Positions 49,394 through 58,160 of a DNA stretch of 64,000 nt are shown piece after piece (the stretch's first letter is position 1; each line of letters starts with the position of its first letter). A program made the position numbers and the translations under genes. The notes under the pieces are model-generated. The model worked only from the letters and a program-made list of their open reading frames with translations. It ran no database searches and had not been told where the DNA came from. Source of the DNA: Pollutimonas nitritireducens (GTDB lineage: Bacteria > Pseudomonadota > Gammaproteobacteria > Burkholderiales > Burkholderiaceae_B); contig NZ_PDNV01000006.1 of the NCBI RefSeq assembly GCF_002849615.1, positions 186,001 to 250,000 of the forward strand. Direction: 5' to 3'.

Positions 49394-49657
49394 ATGAGCG
49401 AGATTCCCGAAAGGCCCAAGTTGTCCAGACTGTTCCGACTCCAGTGGGAGGAAACGCAAGACAACTATGTGCTCCTGTATCCCGAAGGAATGGTCAAGCT
49501 CAATACCAGCGCCGCCGAAATTCTGAAACGGTGTAATGGCGAGCGTGACATCGCCGCCATTGTCAATGATCTTGAAATTACGTTTTCCGCCACTGGTCTG
49601 CAGGCTGACGTTGAAGATTTCATGCAAACCGCTCACGAGCGCGGGTGGATACGCTAA
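49394..49657 (+). CDS. pqqD: PQQ peptide chaperone PqqD
   Basis: An 87-residue RRE-fold protein that binds PqqA and presents it to PqqE. From ATG 49394 it reads [20 protein letters not shown], and [19 protein letters not shown] is the core. It is a separate gene, not fused to PqqC or PqqE as in some methylotrophs. It lies 14 bp after pqqC and 11 bp before pqqE. Confidence 0.94.
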   Translation: MSEIPERPKLSRLFRLQWEETQDNYVLLYPEGMVKLNTSAAEILKRCNGERDIAAIVNDLEITFSATGLQADVEDFMQTAHERGWIR

Positions 49658-49668
49658 AGGGTGCCAAG

Positions 49669-50835
49669 ATGAATGCCAATTACGCCCCACAGTCGATCAC
49701 ACCCCCGCTTTGGCTCTTGGCTGAACTGACTTACAAATGTCCTCTGCACTGCGTGTTTTGCTATAACCCGCTGAACTATGCACAAAACTCGCACGAACTG
49801 ACCACGGCCCAATGGGTCGACGTAATGCAGCAGGCGCGCAAGCTGGGCGCTGCGCAACTGGGCTTTTCTGGCGGTGAACCCTTGCAACGCCCTGATCTCG
49901 AAGAACTTGTCGAAGAAGGAAGCCGGCTAGGCTATTACACCAATCTAATCACCTCGGGTGTGGGCCTTACCGAACCGCGCATTGCGCGCATGAAGGAAGC
50001 AGGGCTGGATCACATACAGCTATCGTTCCAGGACTCCACCAAAGAAATGAACGATTTCCTGTCCAGCACCAAGACGTTCGACTTGAAAATGCGCGTAGCC
50101 AAACTGATCAAACAGTATGACTACCCCATGGTCCTGAACGTCGTGCTGCATCGCCATAATCTGGACCACGTCGGCCGCATCATCCAGATGGCCGACGACA
50201 TGGGTGTGGAATACCTGGAACTGGCCAACACCCAGTATTATGGCTGGGGACTTGTCAACCGCGCCCAGCTTCTTCCCGATCGCGAACAGCTCGTGCGAGC
50301 AGAAGCCGTTGTGAACGACTACCGCGAAAAATTCGGACACAAGATGCGTATATTCTTCGTCGTACCGGACTATTTCGAAACGCGGCCCAAGGCGTGCATG
50401 AACGGATGGGCCTCGGTATTTCTGGGGATTGCGCCTGACGGTTCCGCACTGCCTTGCCATGCGGCCAAGACGCTGCCCGGCATCGAATTCCCCAACGTGA
50501 CTGAACATAGCCTGCAGCATATCTGGTACGACAGCGACGCTTTCAACAAATACCGTGGCGACGGCTGGATGAAAGAACCTTGCAGGTCGTGCCCGGAGAA
50601 GGACAAAGATTTCGGTGGTTGCCGCTGCCAGGCCCTGGCATTGACTGGCGATGCCAGTAACGCTGACCCGGTCTGCGATAAATCGCCATTCCATCAAACC
50701 TTGCAGGACATCGTCGCGGCGGCGCAAAGCAAGCCGACAGTCACCTCATCCGACAAACCCATCGTCTTTCGCACCGACGCGAACTCAAGAGCGTTAAGCG
50801 GCCTCGCCGCAACTGGCCAATTCGACCCGGAATAG
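49669..50835 (+). CDS. pqqE: Radical SAM PqqA glutamate-tyrosine cross-linking enzyme PqqE
   Basis: 388 residues from ATG 49669 with AAAGGG before it. A radical-SAM enzyme joining Glu16 to Tyr20 of PqqA. The radical-SAM cluster ligands are in [11 protein letters not shown] (Cys24, Cys28, Cys31), followed by [14 protein letters not shown]. The SPASM auxiliary-cluster cysteines appear late: [40 protein letters not shown]. It is the last pqq gene here; no pqqF peptidase gene is adjacent. Confidence 0.96.
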   Translation: MNANYAPQSITPPLWLLAELTYKCPLHCVFCYNPLNYAQNSHELTTAQWVDVMQQARKLGAAQLGFSGGEPLQRPDLEELVEEGSRLGYYTNLITSGVGLTEPRIARMKEAGLDHIQLSFQDSTKEMNDFLSSTKTFDLKMRVAKLIKQYDYPMVLNVVLHRHNLDHVGRIIQMADDMGVEYLELANTQYYGWGLVNRAQLLPDREQLVRAEAVVNDYREKFGHKMRIFFVVPDYFETRPKACMNGWASVFLGIAPDGSALPCHAAKTLPGIEFPNVTEHSLQHIWYDSDAFNKYRGDGWMKEPCRSCPEKDKDFGGCRCQALALTGDASNADPVCDKSPFHQTLQDIVAAAQSKPTVTSSDKPIVFRTDANSRALSGLAATGQFDPE

Positions 50836-50883
50836 CTTTTCCATAGTGTTGCGGCGTTGCGCGGACCGGCTGGGTCGGCCCGG

Positions 50884-52209
50884 TCAACGCATCTCGAACG
50901 CTTCCCGATGCATCCGCAGGCCTCGACCGAGCAGCCGTCGCAGGCTTTCATCCAGACTCCGCGCAAAGCCGGCCGGACCGCAGAACCAGACGTCCATCTT
51001 GCCATTACGCGGCGAGCCGGCGGCTAACAGCCTACTGGCGCCCAGACGTTCAGAATGGCTCGCATCATGCAGGTGCAGGCTCACGTTGGGCAAGGTGGCG
51101 CACAAGTTGCGGATATGTTTCACGAAGGGGTCGGTCTTCGCGTCACGCACGCAGTAGTGCATCTGCACGGGGACTGCCGAAGGAGTGTCCTGCATGCTTT
51201 CCAGCCATGCCAGGAACGGCGTCACCCCGATACCGCCGGCAACCCACACCTGGGCGGCGTCCTTGCGGCCACGACGCCAGTCCAGCCGGCCGTATGGGCC
51301 TTCCAGCATCACGGGCTGGCCCGCATAAAGGCGGCCGGACAGCTTGCGGGTATAGTCGCCCAGCGCCTTGATCTGGAAGGTAATAAGGCGTGAATCCCGT
51401 TTTGGGGCGCTGGCGATCGTGAAGGGATGAGCGCCCTCAAGACGATCGAATCTCACAAACGCGAACTGGCCGGGGCGATGGACGGTCCAGCCAGTCCCGG
51501 GATCACAAACAACTTCCAACACGTCGCCATGCTGATTGAAGGAGTCAATACGGCCCGCATGCTGGTGATGACGACCGATGCGCTGGGCCAGTGCAATCGC
51601 TGCAGCCACCGTTCCTCCCGCCAGCAATACAGCTTGCAGCAAGCCGGTCTGGCCGGACCAATACGCAAGAGGCATCAGCGCCACCACATGCATCACAAGC
51701 ATCAGATAGAGCACAGGCATGGCCTTGTGCAGCAAGCGCCAGGGGCGATAGGGAAAACGCCTCCACAAGGCGAGTACGAGCAGGCCAAGAAGCAGATATA
51801 TTGCGATTTCGCCCACGTCCTTGGCTTCGGAGCGCAAGGGCTGGAAGAGATAGAAGACGGCCTCTTTTGCCGGACGGCCTGACTTGCCGATCAGGTCGCG
51901 CAGCAAGTCGCCGGCCATCTCTATCAGCCAATGGGCAGCAGCAAACAGAATTGAAAGAATGCCGCCCCACTTGTGCAGATGATAAATTTTATCCATGCCC
52001 CCGAGCGGGCCCTCGAGCCAAGCGGGGCGCGTGGCCAGCACCATGACCAGGGACATCAGGCTGATGGACCAGATGCCAGTGAGGTAAAGACCGTGCTGCC
52101 GCAGCAACCAGGGCCAATCCCCATACATCGGGTTAACGTAGAGCGCATCCCAGGCCCAGGCAGCCGTCAGAATGCCGAGAAATCCGACAAGCAAAGTTCT
52201 GGTTTTCAT
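50884..52209 (-). CDS. Ferric-reductase-like transmembrane flavoprotein
   Basis: About 441 residues from ATG 52209 (AGGAG upstream). An N-terminal membrane heme-b domain (six helices; His in YHLHKWGGILSILFAAAHWL and HKAMPVLYLMLVMHVVAL) is followed by an FAD domain (HPFTIASAPKRDS) and an NAD(P) domain (VWVAGGIGVTPFLAWLE, WFCGPAGFARSL). This is the ferric reductase / NOX-type arrangement, which moves electrons from cytosolic NAD(P)H across the membrane. The PepSY gene lies upstream in the same direction, and a two-component system is divergent. Iron or other metal reduction is likely but not proven. Confidence 0.85.
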   Translation of the reverse strand: MKTRTLLVGFLGILTAAWAWDALYVNPMYGDWPWLLRQHGLYLTGIWSISLMSLVMVLATRPAWLEGPLGGMDKIYHLHKWGGILSILFAAAHWLIEMAGDLLRDLIGKSGRPAKEAVFYLFQPLRSEAKDVGEIAIYLLLGLLVLALWRRFPYRPWRLLHKAMPVLYLMLVMHVVALMPLAYWSGQTGLLQAVLLAGGTVAAAIALAQRIGRHHQHAGRIDSFNQHGDVLEVVCDPGTGWTVHRPGQFAFVRFDRLEGAHPFTIASAPKRDSRLITFQIKALGDYTRKLSGRLYAGQPVMLEGPYGRLDWRRGRKDAAQVWVAGGIGVTPFLAWLESMQDTPSAVPVQMHYCVRDAKTDPFVKHIRNLCATLPNVSLHLHDASHSERLGASRLLAAGSPRNGKMDVWFCGPAGFARSLDESLRRLLGRGLRMHREAFEMR

Positions 52210-52335
52210 GAAAAACTCCTGCCGCCGCAGTCTTGCCGGGCGGCACCAATTCAAACCCGCGGGGTGCCTTCGGATTCCGGAGACGATCCCCGTGTTAGAC
52301 GTCCAGGACCTTATGGACAGGGTTCAGATCCAAGC

Positions 52336-52737
52336 TCAACGAAGTTCGCCTGCTCTTTCACGATCACCCCGCTGATCCGGGTCGCTTTCCCGTTTCCGAT
52401 CGCGCAGCTTTTCGCCAACAATCCTGCCTTCCAGCGGTTCAATGTAAAGCTTGACCGTACGCCCTTTACTGTCCCGCGCCTTGGCCTCATAACCATCATT
52501 CTCGCGCTCGATTTCGCGCACGTCGGTATAGCCGGCGGCTTCCAGCCTGTCATAAATTTGCCCCAGGTTGAGCCATGTGTCCTGCTGGCCGGACGTATTG
52601 GGCTGGCCAGCAGGGGCAACAACCGCCCCCCCGGCTTGACTGATGGGACCTTGCGACTGCCCATAGGCAAGGCCGGCCGTGGCTGTGGCGGCGCTCAGTG
52701 CGAGAACAATTGCGGCTTTCGTGTAGCGGTTGGACAT
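52336..52737 (-). CDS. Small periplasmic PepSY-domain protein
   Basis: 133 residues from ATG 52737, with AAGGAG just upstream. Signal peptide MSNRYTKAAIVLALSAATAT. Residues about 60-115 form a PepSY-like unit (QIYDRLEAAGYTDVREIERE, NDGYEAKARDSKGRTVKLYI). The acidic/basic C-terminal tail is DPDQRGDRERAGEL. It lies 126 bp before the ferric-reductase-like gene and is probably co-transcribed. PepSY proteins bind periplasmic ligands or inhibit partner proteins; which applies is unknown. Confidence 0.82.
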   Translation of the reverse strand: MSNRYTKAAIVLALSAATATAGLAYGQSQGPISQAGGAVVAPAGQPNTSGQQDTWLNLGQIYDRLEAAGYTDVREIERENDGYEAKARDSKGRTVKLYIEPLEGRIVGEKLRDRKRESDPDQRGDRERAGELR

Positions 52738-52847
52738 GACATACTCCTTCTTGGTTGTGAGAAACGGCCGCGCCCCTGGATTTGGGGCTGTGCCGGTAAC
52801 GCTTGCCGCCATTCTGCTGCTCGATGCATGAATCCCCCATGAAGCCG

Positions 52848-52867
52848 CCGTTCATGTTCCGTTCATG
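52848..52867. promoter_or_regulatory. Direct repeat, candidate response-regulator operator
   Basis: CCGTTCATG occurs twice with an 11-bp period (52848-52856 and 52859-52867), in the divergent region between the PepSY/ferric-reductase genes and the PepSY/two-component genes. Tandem half-sites one helical turn apart are typical of OmpR/PhoP-family regulators such as the one encoded at 53325. Confidence 0.6.
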
Positions 52868-52941
52868 CTCATAACGGTAAAAGAAAGGCGGAAGACGGGG
52901 TGCACACGACACTCTGCAAAGGTCGGACCAGGAATCAAGCC

Positions 52942-53325
52942 ATGAAAATGACACCCAATTGCATACGCGCACTACCCTCGCGGCGACGCGCCTCCCTCCA
53001 GCTCGTGCTGGCGGCTGTCATGCTGGTGTCGTTGGCGGGTATTCCCGGGACGGCCCATGCGCACGAACATCTGGATCACGATCGGGCGCGGCAGGCGCTG
53101 ATATCAGGCGAGGTACTGTCGCTGCGACAGGTGCTCGATCTGGTCGGACGTGAATATCCCGGTGAGCCGGTCGAGATAGAATTCGAACATGATGATGGTC
53201 TCTACGTGTATGAAATCAAGCTCCTCCAGCCTGGCGGCACCATTGTGAAGATGAAGGTCGACGCCGCGACCGGCACGATCATCAAAATCAAGGGGCGCGG
53301 CATCGAACGAAGGAGCAATGACTGA
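52942..53325 (+). CDS. PepSY-domain periplasmic protein upstream of a two-component system
   Basis: 127 residues from ATG 52942. A long basic N-terminus (PSRRRASLQ) and hydrophobic segment end at GTAHAHEH, a likely signal cleavage near AHA. The PepSY unit runs from HLDHDRARQALISGEVLSLR to the end (YVYEIKLLQPGGTIVKMKVD). The stop overlaps the response-regulator start by one base. Such PepSY genes beside sensor kinases may tune signal perception. Confidence 0.85.
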   Translation: MKMTPNCIRALPSRRRASLQLVLAAVMLVSLAGIPGTAHAHEHLDHDRARQALISGEVLSLRQVLDLVGREYPGEPVEIEFEHDDGLYVYEIKLLQPGGTIVKMKVDAATGTIIKIKGRGIERRSND

Positions 53326-53990
53326 TGCGTATCCTGGTGGTAGAGGACGACCCCGCGCTTTCCGGGCAGCTTAGCCGCGCACTGGCCGATGCTGGCTATG
53401 TCGTGGATAGCGCTGCGGATGGCGCCGAGGCGCATTACAAGGGCGAAATAGAAACCTACGACGCCGTCGTCCTTGATCTCGGGTTGCCGATCATGGACGG
53501 CATCACCGTGCTGCGCAAATGGCGTGACGCGGCGCGCGTCATGCCCGTGCTCATACTCACCGCACGCGATAACTGGCACGAGAAAGTCAATGGCATGGAC
53601 GCGGGGGCGGATGACTACCTCACCAAGCCGTTCCACATGGAAGAACTGCTGGCCCGACTGCGCGCCCTCATCCGGCGCAACGGCAAGCATGCCAGCGCCC
53701 ACTGGGCTAGCGGCAATATCGTGCTCGATACGCGCCAGGCGCGCGCCACTGTCGATGGCCAGGCGCTCAACCTGACGGGCCATGAATACCGCGTCCTGGC
53801 GATACTCATGCAGCGTGCCGGCGACGTAGTGTCGCGCAGTGAACTCGTCGAGCACATCTATGCGCAGGACTTTGAGCGCGACTCCAACACCATAGACGTC
53901 TTCATCGGCCGGTTGCGCAAGAAATTGCCGAAAGGGGCGATCGAGACCGTGCGCGGCCTGGGCTATCGGATGCGTGGAACCGACGTATGA
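53325..53990 (+). CDS. OmpR/PhoP-family response regulator
   Basis: 221 residues. The receiver domain has the acidic pocket (VVEDDPALSGQL), the phospho-acceptor Asp in VVLDLGLPIMDG (near residue 51) and the Lys in DYLTKPFHMEEL. The C-terminal winged HTH includes LNLTGHEYRVLAILMQ and NTIDVFIGRLRKKLP. It overlaps both neighbours (one and four bases), so the PepSY-regulator-kinase genes form a coupled operon. The target is plausibly the adjacent divergent metal-reductase-like operon. Confidence 0.95.
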   Translation: MRILVVEDDPALSGQLSRALADAGYVVDSAADGAEAHYKGEIETYDAVVLDLGLPIMDGITVLRKWRDAARVMPVLILTARDNWHEKVNGMDAGADDYLTKPFHMEELLARLRALIRRNGKHASAHWASGNIVLDTRQARATVDGQALNLTGHEYRVLAILMQRAGDVVSRSELVEHIYAQDFERDSNTIDVFIGRLRKKLPKGAIETVRGLGYRMRGTDV

Positions 53991-55423
53991 AACGCGTGCT
54001 GGGCGAACTGCATCACTCTCTGCGGGGCCGACTGCTGGCCGGCACCCTGACATGGATACTGGTATCGATTCTCGTGGCTGGCTGGGCCCTTTCCGACCTT
54101 TTCGGACAGCACATGGCACGGCAACTGGCATCGGAGCTATCCGTGCACATGAATCAGCTTGTTGCAGCCCTATCTGTCGACGAGCAAGGTCAGGCGAGCC
54201 TAGCCTTCGAATTGTCCGATACGAGGCTGCAACAACCGTATTCGGGGCTGTACTGGCAGATCGACCGGTTGCCCCCGGAGGGCCCACCGTCCGAAGCCCT
54301 CTATCATTCGAGGTCCCTGTGGGACCAGACCCTGCGTCTGCCACCAGCAACGCCTGAGACAACATACGCCGGGCTTGTACCACTTCCCGGTCCGCGTAAT
54401 GGCAGCATGCTTGCCCTGTTGCGTGTGGTCACGCCACCGGAAGGCACCGCTGCCTATCGCCTGATCATCGCCGCCGATAGGCACATCCTCGACGAGCCTT
54501 TGGCCGAGTTCCGCATGCTGTTGGTCGGCTTTCTAGGCTTGCTGGCGCTGGGGCTGACGACGGTTGCCATCGTGCAGGTTGTCGTCGGGCTTAGGCCCCT
54601 GGCTTTGCTGCGGCAACGGTTGGCGGACGTACGTAGCGGACCCGCAAGCCGCATTGAAGGCCGCTTCCCCAACGAAGTCCAGCCGCTGGTTGACGAGTTC
54701 AACGCCGTATTGCACAGAAACGGTGAGATCGTGCAACACGCGCGGACCCAGGCAGGCAACCTGGCCCATGCGATCAAAACCCCCTTATCCATTCTGGCCA
54801 ACGCCGCGGCGCGGGAACAGACGCCCTTCGGTCACCTCGTCGCCGAACAGGTCGACTTGGCCACGCGGCAGGTCGAGCACCACTTGGCGCGAGCTCGCGC
54901 GGCGGCCGCTGTACGAACACCGGGCATGCGCAGTGAGGTCCAACCCGTCATCCGGGGACTGGCCCGGGTGCTGATCAAGCTTTATTCGGACAAAGGCGTG
55001 CAACTGAACACGGATGCGGTTGCGGACAGCTTCATCTTCAAGGGGGAGCAACAGGATCTCCAGGAAATGCTGGGCAACCTCATGGAAAACGCGTGCAAGT
55101 GGGCCGACAGGAATGTGCAGGTGTCCGTTGCTGTCCACGACGGGGACACACCGGGCATGATCGTATTCCACGTCGAGGACGACGGGCCCGGCCTGCCTGA
55201 AGCACAGCGGGAAACGATCTTCCAGCGAGGGGTTCGCATGGACGAACGCATGCCCGGATCAGGACTGGGCTTGGCCATCGTAAGAGATCTTGCCACGGCC
55301 TACGGCGGGTCCGTACAGGCATGCGCCTCGTCCCTCGGCGGCCTGGGCATTAATCTGTATCTGCCCGGCGAATCCCTTTTACCTACGCTGCCACAAAGAT
55401 CCGCATGCAATCCTAAGGTTTGA
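53987..55423 (+). CDS. Sensor histidine kinase
   Basis: 478 residues. A first membrane helix (about 15-35) and a second (about 175-200) flank a periplasmic sensor domain of about 140 residues. A HAMP-like linker precedes the dimerisation box GNLAHAIKTPLSILAN with the phospho-His. ATPase motifs are ENACKWADRN, DDGPGLPEAQ and GSGLGLAIVRDLA. It is partner to the regulator with which it overlaps by four bases. The signal is unknown; the PepSY and reductase neighbours point to a metal or redox cue. Confidence 0.94.
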   Translation: MKRVLGELHHSLRGRLLAGTLTWILVSILVAGWALSDLFGQHMARQLASELSVHMNQLVAALSVDEQGQASLAFELSDTRLQQPYSGLYWQIDRLPPEGPPSEALYHSRSLWDQTLRLPPATPETTYAGLVPLPGPRNGSMLALLRVVTPPEGTAAYRLIIAADRHILDEPLAEFRMLLVGFLGLLALGLTTVAIVQVVVGLRPLALLRQRLADVRSGPASRIEGRFPNEVQPLVDEFNAVLHRNGEIVQHARTQAGNLAHAIKTPLSILANAAAREQTPFGHLVAEQVDLATRQVEHHLARARAAAAVRTPGMRSEVQPVIRGLARVLIKLYSDKGVQLNTDAVADSFIFKGEQQDLQEMLGNLMENACKWADRNVQVSVAVHDGDTPGMIVFHVEDDGPGLPEAQRETIFQRGVRMDERMPGSGLGLAIVRDLATAYGGSVQACASSLGGLGINLYLPGESLLPTLPQRSACNPKV

Positions 55424-55475
55424 GCGCATCTCAGGTAGCGGGCTCCGGCAAGAAAGCGCTCGATCGACGGACGAC

Positions 55476-55510
55476 AAAAAACCCATGTTCCTGTAAGAAT
55501 CATGGGTTTA
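55476..55510. terminator. Terminator behind the sensor-kinase operon
   Basis: AAACCCATG and CATGGGTTT (9-bp stem, 13-nt loop), flanked by an A-tract on the left and TTT on the right. It ends the two-component operon about 55 bp after its stop, just before the mobile-element boundary. Confidence 0.75.
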
Positions 55511-55536
55511 GCGTTTACTTTGAACTGTATTCTAAA

Positions 55537-55565
55537 ATTATTGGTGCGACGGCGAGACTCGAACA
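55537..55565 (-). other. tRNA 3'-end fragment, probable attachment site (left end of element)
   Basis: On the minus strand the sequence reads GTTCGAGTCTCGCCGTCGCACCA, like the T-loop, acceptor stem and CCA of a tRNA (best resemblance tRNA-Leu). The rest of the tRNA body is absent, and the T stem is one base short. Displaced tRNA 3' ends of this kind mark one end of tRNA-integrated elements. The orientation predicts that the element extends to the right. Confidence 0.5.
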
Positions 55566-55720
55566 GTCAATGTTTATGCGGCTTTCAAAGACTGACAGTC
55601 GTGAAAATACCCAAACGCATACCCAAAATGTCAGGCTTGCACAAACCAGCCTGATGTATTGTCGCCTGCGAACAGCGCTAACACAAGGTCACTGAACCAC
55701 CCAACCTACTGGTAAATACC

Positions 55721-56014
55721 ATGAACGAACCTCTCTCCGAGGTCATCCGCATCCGAGTGACCTCATCACATGCTGCCCGCTTGGGCGAGGCGGCCGCCCT
55801 TTCCGGGCTGTCCCTCTCTAACTATATAAGGCGTCGGCTAAGTGCAGACGACACGCTGCAGGAAGAACTTTCGCTGTTACGACAAATCGTGGCGGAACTG
55901 ACCAATCTACGAGACACCCGTAAGGCGGCGATTGAAACGGTCCACTTGGTTCGCGCTATCGCCAAACCCGAGCAGATCGCTATCGCCCATCACAGTCTGC
56001 AACGTCAGATCTGA
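55721..56014 (+). CDS. Ribbon-helix-helix-type small DNA-binding protein (MobC/TraJ-like)
   Basis: 97 residues. The N-terminal half has the pattern of a ribbon-helix-helix or mobilisation accessory protein: VIRIRVTSSHAARLGEAAAL, then SGLSLSNYIRRRLSADD. The C-terminal half is a helical segment (LLRQIVAELTNLRDTRKAAI). Relaxosome accessory proteins of the MobC/TraJ type look like this. Its place at the element's left end, before the T4SS operon, could mean control of transfer or binding at oriT. The family match is approximate. Confidence 0.65.
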   Translation: MNEPLSEVIRIRVTSSHAARLGEAAALSGLSLSNYIRRRLSADDTLQEELSLLRQIVAELTNLRDTRKAAIETVHLVRAIAKPEQIAIAHHSLQRQI

Positions 56015-56063
56015 TTTCCTTGGCCTTCTCACGGCCACCCACTTCTCTCTCCACGGAGTATTC

Positions 56064-56738
56064 ATGAAATCGCACACCCCCTGGGTGGTCGCGCTGGTTT
56101 TCGCCTGCGTGACGACTTTGCCTGCACATGCCCAGCAGACAACCACTTCTGGAAGCAACGTCCTAACCGGCATCCCCCGCCTGGCCTGCGAAGCAACGCT
56201 ATGCCTGTCTTCCAGCTTGCGGCCTGGCGAATGCAGTCCATCCCTGGACCACTACTTCGACATCAGGAAATACAACAAGCACGGCCTGGACTGGTCGGCA
56301 ACCGTCTCAGCGAGACGTTCCTTTCTATCCCAGTGCCCCGCGTCCGACGACCCAGGCATGTCATATCGCATCGACGCCATTTCGCGCGGAGCCGGGAAAT
56401 GTGATGCCGAGTTTTTGAACCAAACCTATGCCGATACTGCGTACAAATGGCGCAAGCGCGATTACGGCGACGACAGCGTGCAGACCGTCTACGAGGTCCA
56501 TCCGCTACCTACTGTCACCCTCGACCAACTGCCCACCTATTGTGTCGCGTACAACGATCATGCCTGGACTTATGAGCTGTCCGTACGCTACGTCGGCAGA
56601 CCAACCATGGGCGGGCACTGGGTCAAAACCGAAGAGTACGAGGCGGCGCAGGCCAAATGGAATGCCGAGCATAGTGGGCTATGGGCTAAAGGCTGGAGTT
56701 TTTCCCTGAGGGACCCCAGGCACCGGGGCGGAAGCTGA
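56064..56738 (+). CDS. TrbM/KikA-like conjugal transfer protein
   Basis: 224 residues from ATG 56064 (CGGAG upstream). Signal peptide MKSHTPWVVALVFACVTTLP ends at AHAQQ. The mature protein has paired Cys typical of TrbM/KikA/MpfK: ACEATLCLSSSLRPGECSPS, LSQCPASDDPG, GKCDAEF, TYCVAYND. Such periplasmic proteins accompany VirB-type transfer operons; their precise role is not established. It is followed after 10 bp by the VirB1-like gene. Confidence 0.8.
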   Translation: MKSHTPWVVALVFACVTTLPAHAQQTTTSGSNVLTGIPRLACEATLCLSSSLRPGECSPSLDHYFDIRKYNKHGLDWSATVSARRSFLSQCPASDDPGMSYRIDAISRGAGKCDAEFLNQTYADTAYKWRKRDYGDDSVQTVYEVHPLPTVTLDQLPTYCVAYNDHAWTYELSVRYVGRPTMGGHWVKTEEYEAAQAKWNAEHSGLWAKGWSFSLRDPRHRGGS

Positions 56739-56748
56739 GGAGCCAGCC

Positions 56749-57414
56749 ATGATCGCAGAACTTGCAGCCCTGGCCCTGAGCTGCGCACCCAACGTCCACC
56801 CGGTCACGCTGAATGCACTGATCCGCCATGAGTCCCGAGCCCGTCAGTTTGCCATCGGCGTAAACCGCAAGGGCCAGCACCTGCGCCAGCAACCTCGATC
56901 CTTGGCCGAAGCGACCGCAGCCGCTGACCGCCTCATTGACCAGAGCATCGACTTCGATGCCGGACTGGGACAGATCAATGTTCGGAACTGGGCTTGGTTG
57001 AACCTGGATAGCACGACCGTCTTTGATCCCTGCCGCAATCTGGCGGCCGCTCAGACAGTACTAGCAGAGTGCTATGCCAGAGCGTTGCCCCGAAAGACGG
57101 ATCCGCAGCATGCCTTACGTGCCGCACTGTCCTGCTACAACACCGGCAATTTCAAGCGCGGCTTCGCCAACGGCTACGTAGGCAAAGTGCTGGCCCAAGC
57201 CAAGATCAAGGTTCCTGCGTTGGCACCCCTGAAAAATGAAACGACTGCGCCCACGACAAAGGCCACGCCGGCAGAGTCGGCGCAAAAAACTGATCAAGAA
57301 CCACCTGCACAACCTGAAGGTACACCGGACGGCTTCAGCGCCAACCCGGCGACCGACGGCTTTTCACAAGCGCGTGACGGCGAACCAGAGATCAACCCGG
57401 ACGCAGACGCCTGA
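56749..57414 (+). CDS. virB1: VirB1-type lytic transglycosylase
   Basis: 221 residues. The SLT domain spans about residues 1-150, with the catalytic Glu in LNALIRHESRARQFAIGVN, then DAGLGQINVRNWAWLN and LSCYNTGNFKRGFANGYVGK. The C-terminal about 65 residues are a Pro/Thr/Ala-rich, low-complexity tail. No classical signal peptide is seen, though the N-terminus is hydrophobic. It opens the peptidoglycan for the secretion channel. Confidence 0.87.
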   Translation: MIAELAALALSCAPNVHPVTLNALIRHESRARQFAIGVNRKGQHLRQQPRSLAEATAAADRLIDQSIDFDAGLGQINVRNWAWLNLDSTTVFDPCRNLAAAQTVLAECYARALPRKTDPQHALRAALSCYNTGNFKRGFANGYVGKVLAQAKIKVPALAPLKNETTAPTTKATPAESAQKTDQEPPAQPEGTPDGFSANPATDGFSQARDGEPEINPDADA

Positions 57415-57504
57415 CGCACCCCTGGCCGGCCCGGCCACGATTATTCCTTTTCTTATCAACCACCACCCCTGCGCCACTTGGTGCCTAGGGGCAGGAGTCT
57501 TTGC

Positions 57505-57825
57505 ATGTCTCTACTGAAACACATCCAAAACGCTACGCCTTTCATGCACATCACCAACAAACTGACTACAGCCGCACTGCTGTTCGGCATCCATCAGGCT
57601 GCATTTGCCCAATCCATCGGCGGGCTTTCCCGAGCGCAAACCACATTACAGACGCTCAGAGACAATCTGGACGTCATCCTGCCCATTGCTGCCATCATCA
57701 TCGGCATCATCATTTTTGTACTGTATTCCGCAGAGGTCATGCGCAAAGACGATGCCATCCGTTGGGGGATCGGCGTGCTTCTGGCAGGTTCCGCTGCCGA
57801 ACTGGTTGTACTGCTTTGGAAGTAA
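57505..57825 (+). CDS. virB2: VirB2-type major pilin
   Basis: 106 residues from ATG 57505 (CAGGAG upstream). A signal-like N-terminus ends near HQAAFAQS, and the mature pilin has two hydrophobic helices (NLDVILPIAAIIIGIIIFVL and WGIGVLLAGSAAELVVLLW) around a short polar loop with Lys/Asp. This is the VirB2/TrbC layout. It forms the conjugative pilus and is followed by virB3 after 3 bp. Confidence 0.85.
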   Translation: MSLLKHIQNATPFMHITNKLTTAALLFGIHQAAFAQSIGGLSRAQTTLQTLRDNLDVILPIAAIIIGIIIFVLYSAEVMRKDDAIRWGIGVLLAGSAAELVVLLWK

Positions 57826-57828
57826 GCC

Positions 57829-58149
57829 ATGGCTGCCAACACTTATCCAGTCTTCAAGGGACTGGGCCGCAAGGCCACATTCATGGGCATTCCAACCAAG
57901 CTGTTACTTGGCGCCTTTACCTGCGTGGCCATGATCGCCATGACAGCAGGCCTGGCTTGGTGGGGCTTGCTCTTCGTAGTCATACCCACGCTTGCCATTC
58001 TCACCCGCGATGACGATAAGGCCCTGGATGTGCTCTGGCTCGAACTGAAAACGCGACGGCGCAACCGCAATCAACGCTTCTGGCGCGGCTCAAGCTACGC
58101 CCTGCAAGGCTATCACCGGCGTCGGCCCTGGCGCGCGCTCATCAAGTAA
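57829..58149 (+). CDS. virB3: VirB3-type inner-membrane protein
   Basis: 106 residues. The opening is AANTYPVFKGLGRKATFMGI, followed by hydrophobic helices (LLLGAFTCVAMIAMTAGLAW, GLLFVVIPTLAILT) and a basic cytoplasmic tail. Size and position between virB2 and virB4 fit VirB3, which works with VirB4 in pilus assembly. Confidence 0.85.
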   Translation: MAANTYPVFKGLGRKATFMGIPTKLLLGAFTCVAMIAMTAGLAWWGLLFVVIPTLAILTRDDDKALDVLWLELKTRRRNRNQRFWRGSSYALQGYHRRRPWRALIK

Positions 58150-58160
58150 AGGATGTTTCC

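Noticed and set aside
50864-50885. Hairpin GACCGG/CCGGTC between pqqE and the ferric-reductase-like gene as terminator
   Set aside because: The stem is only 6 bp with no T-tract, and it overlaps the end of the reductase coding region, so it is too weak to call.
55537-55565. Intact tRNA gene at the element boundary
   Set aside because: Only a 3'-end-like segment is present. Neither D arm, anticodon arm nor 5' acceptor strand can be found on either side.
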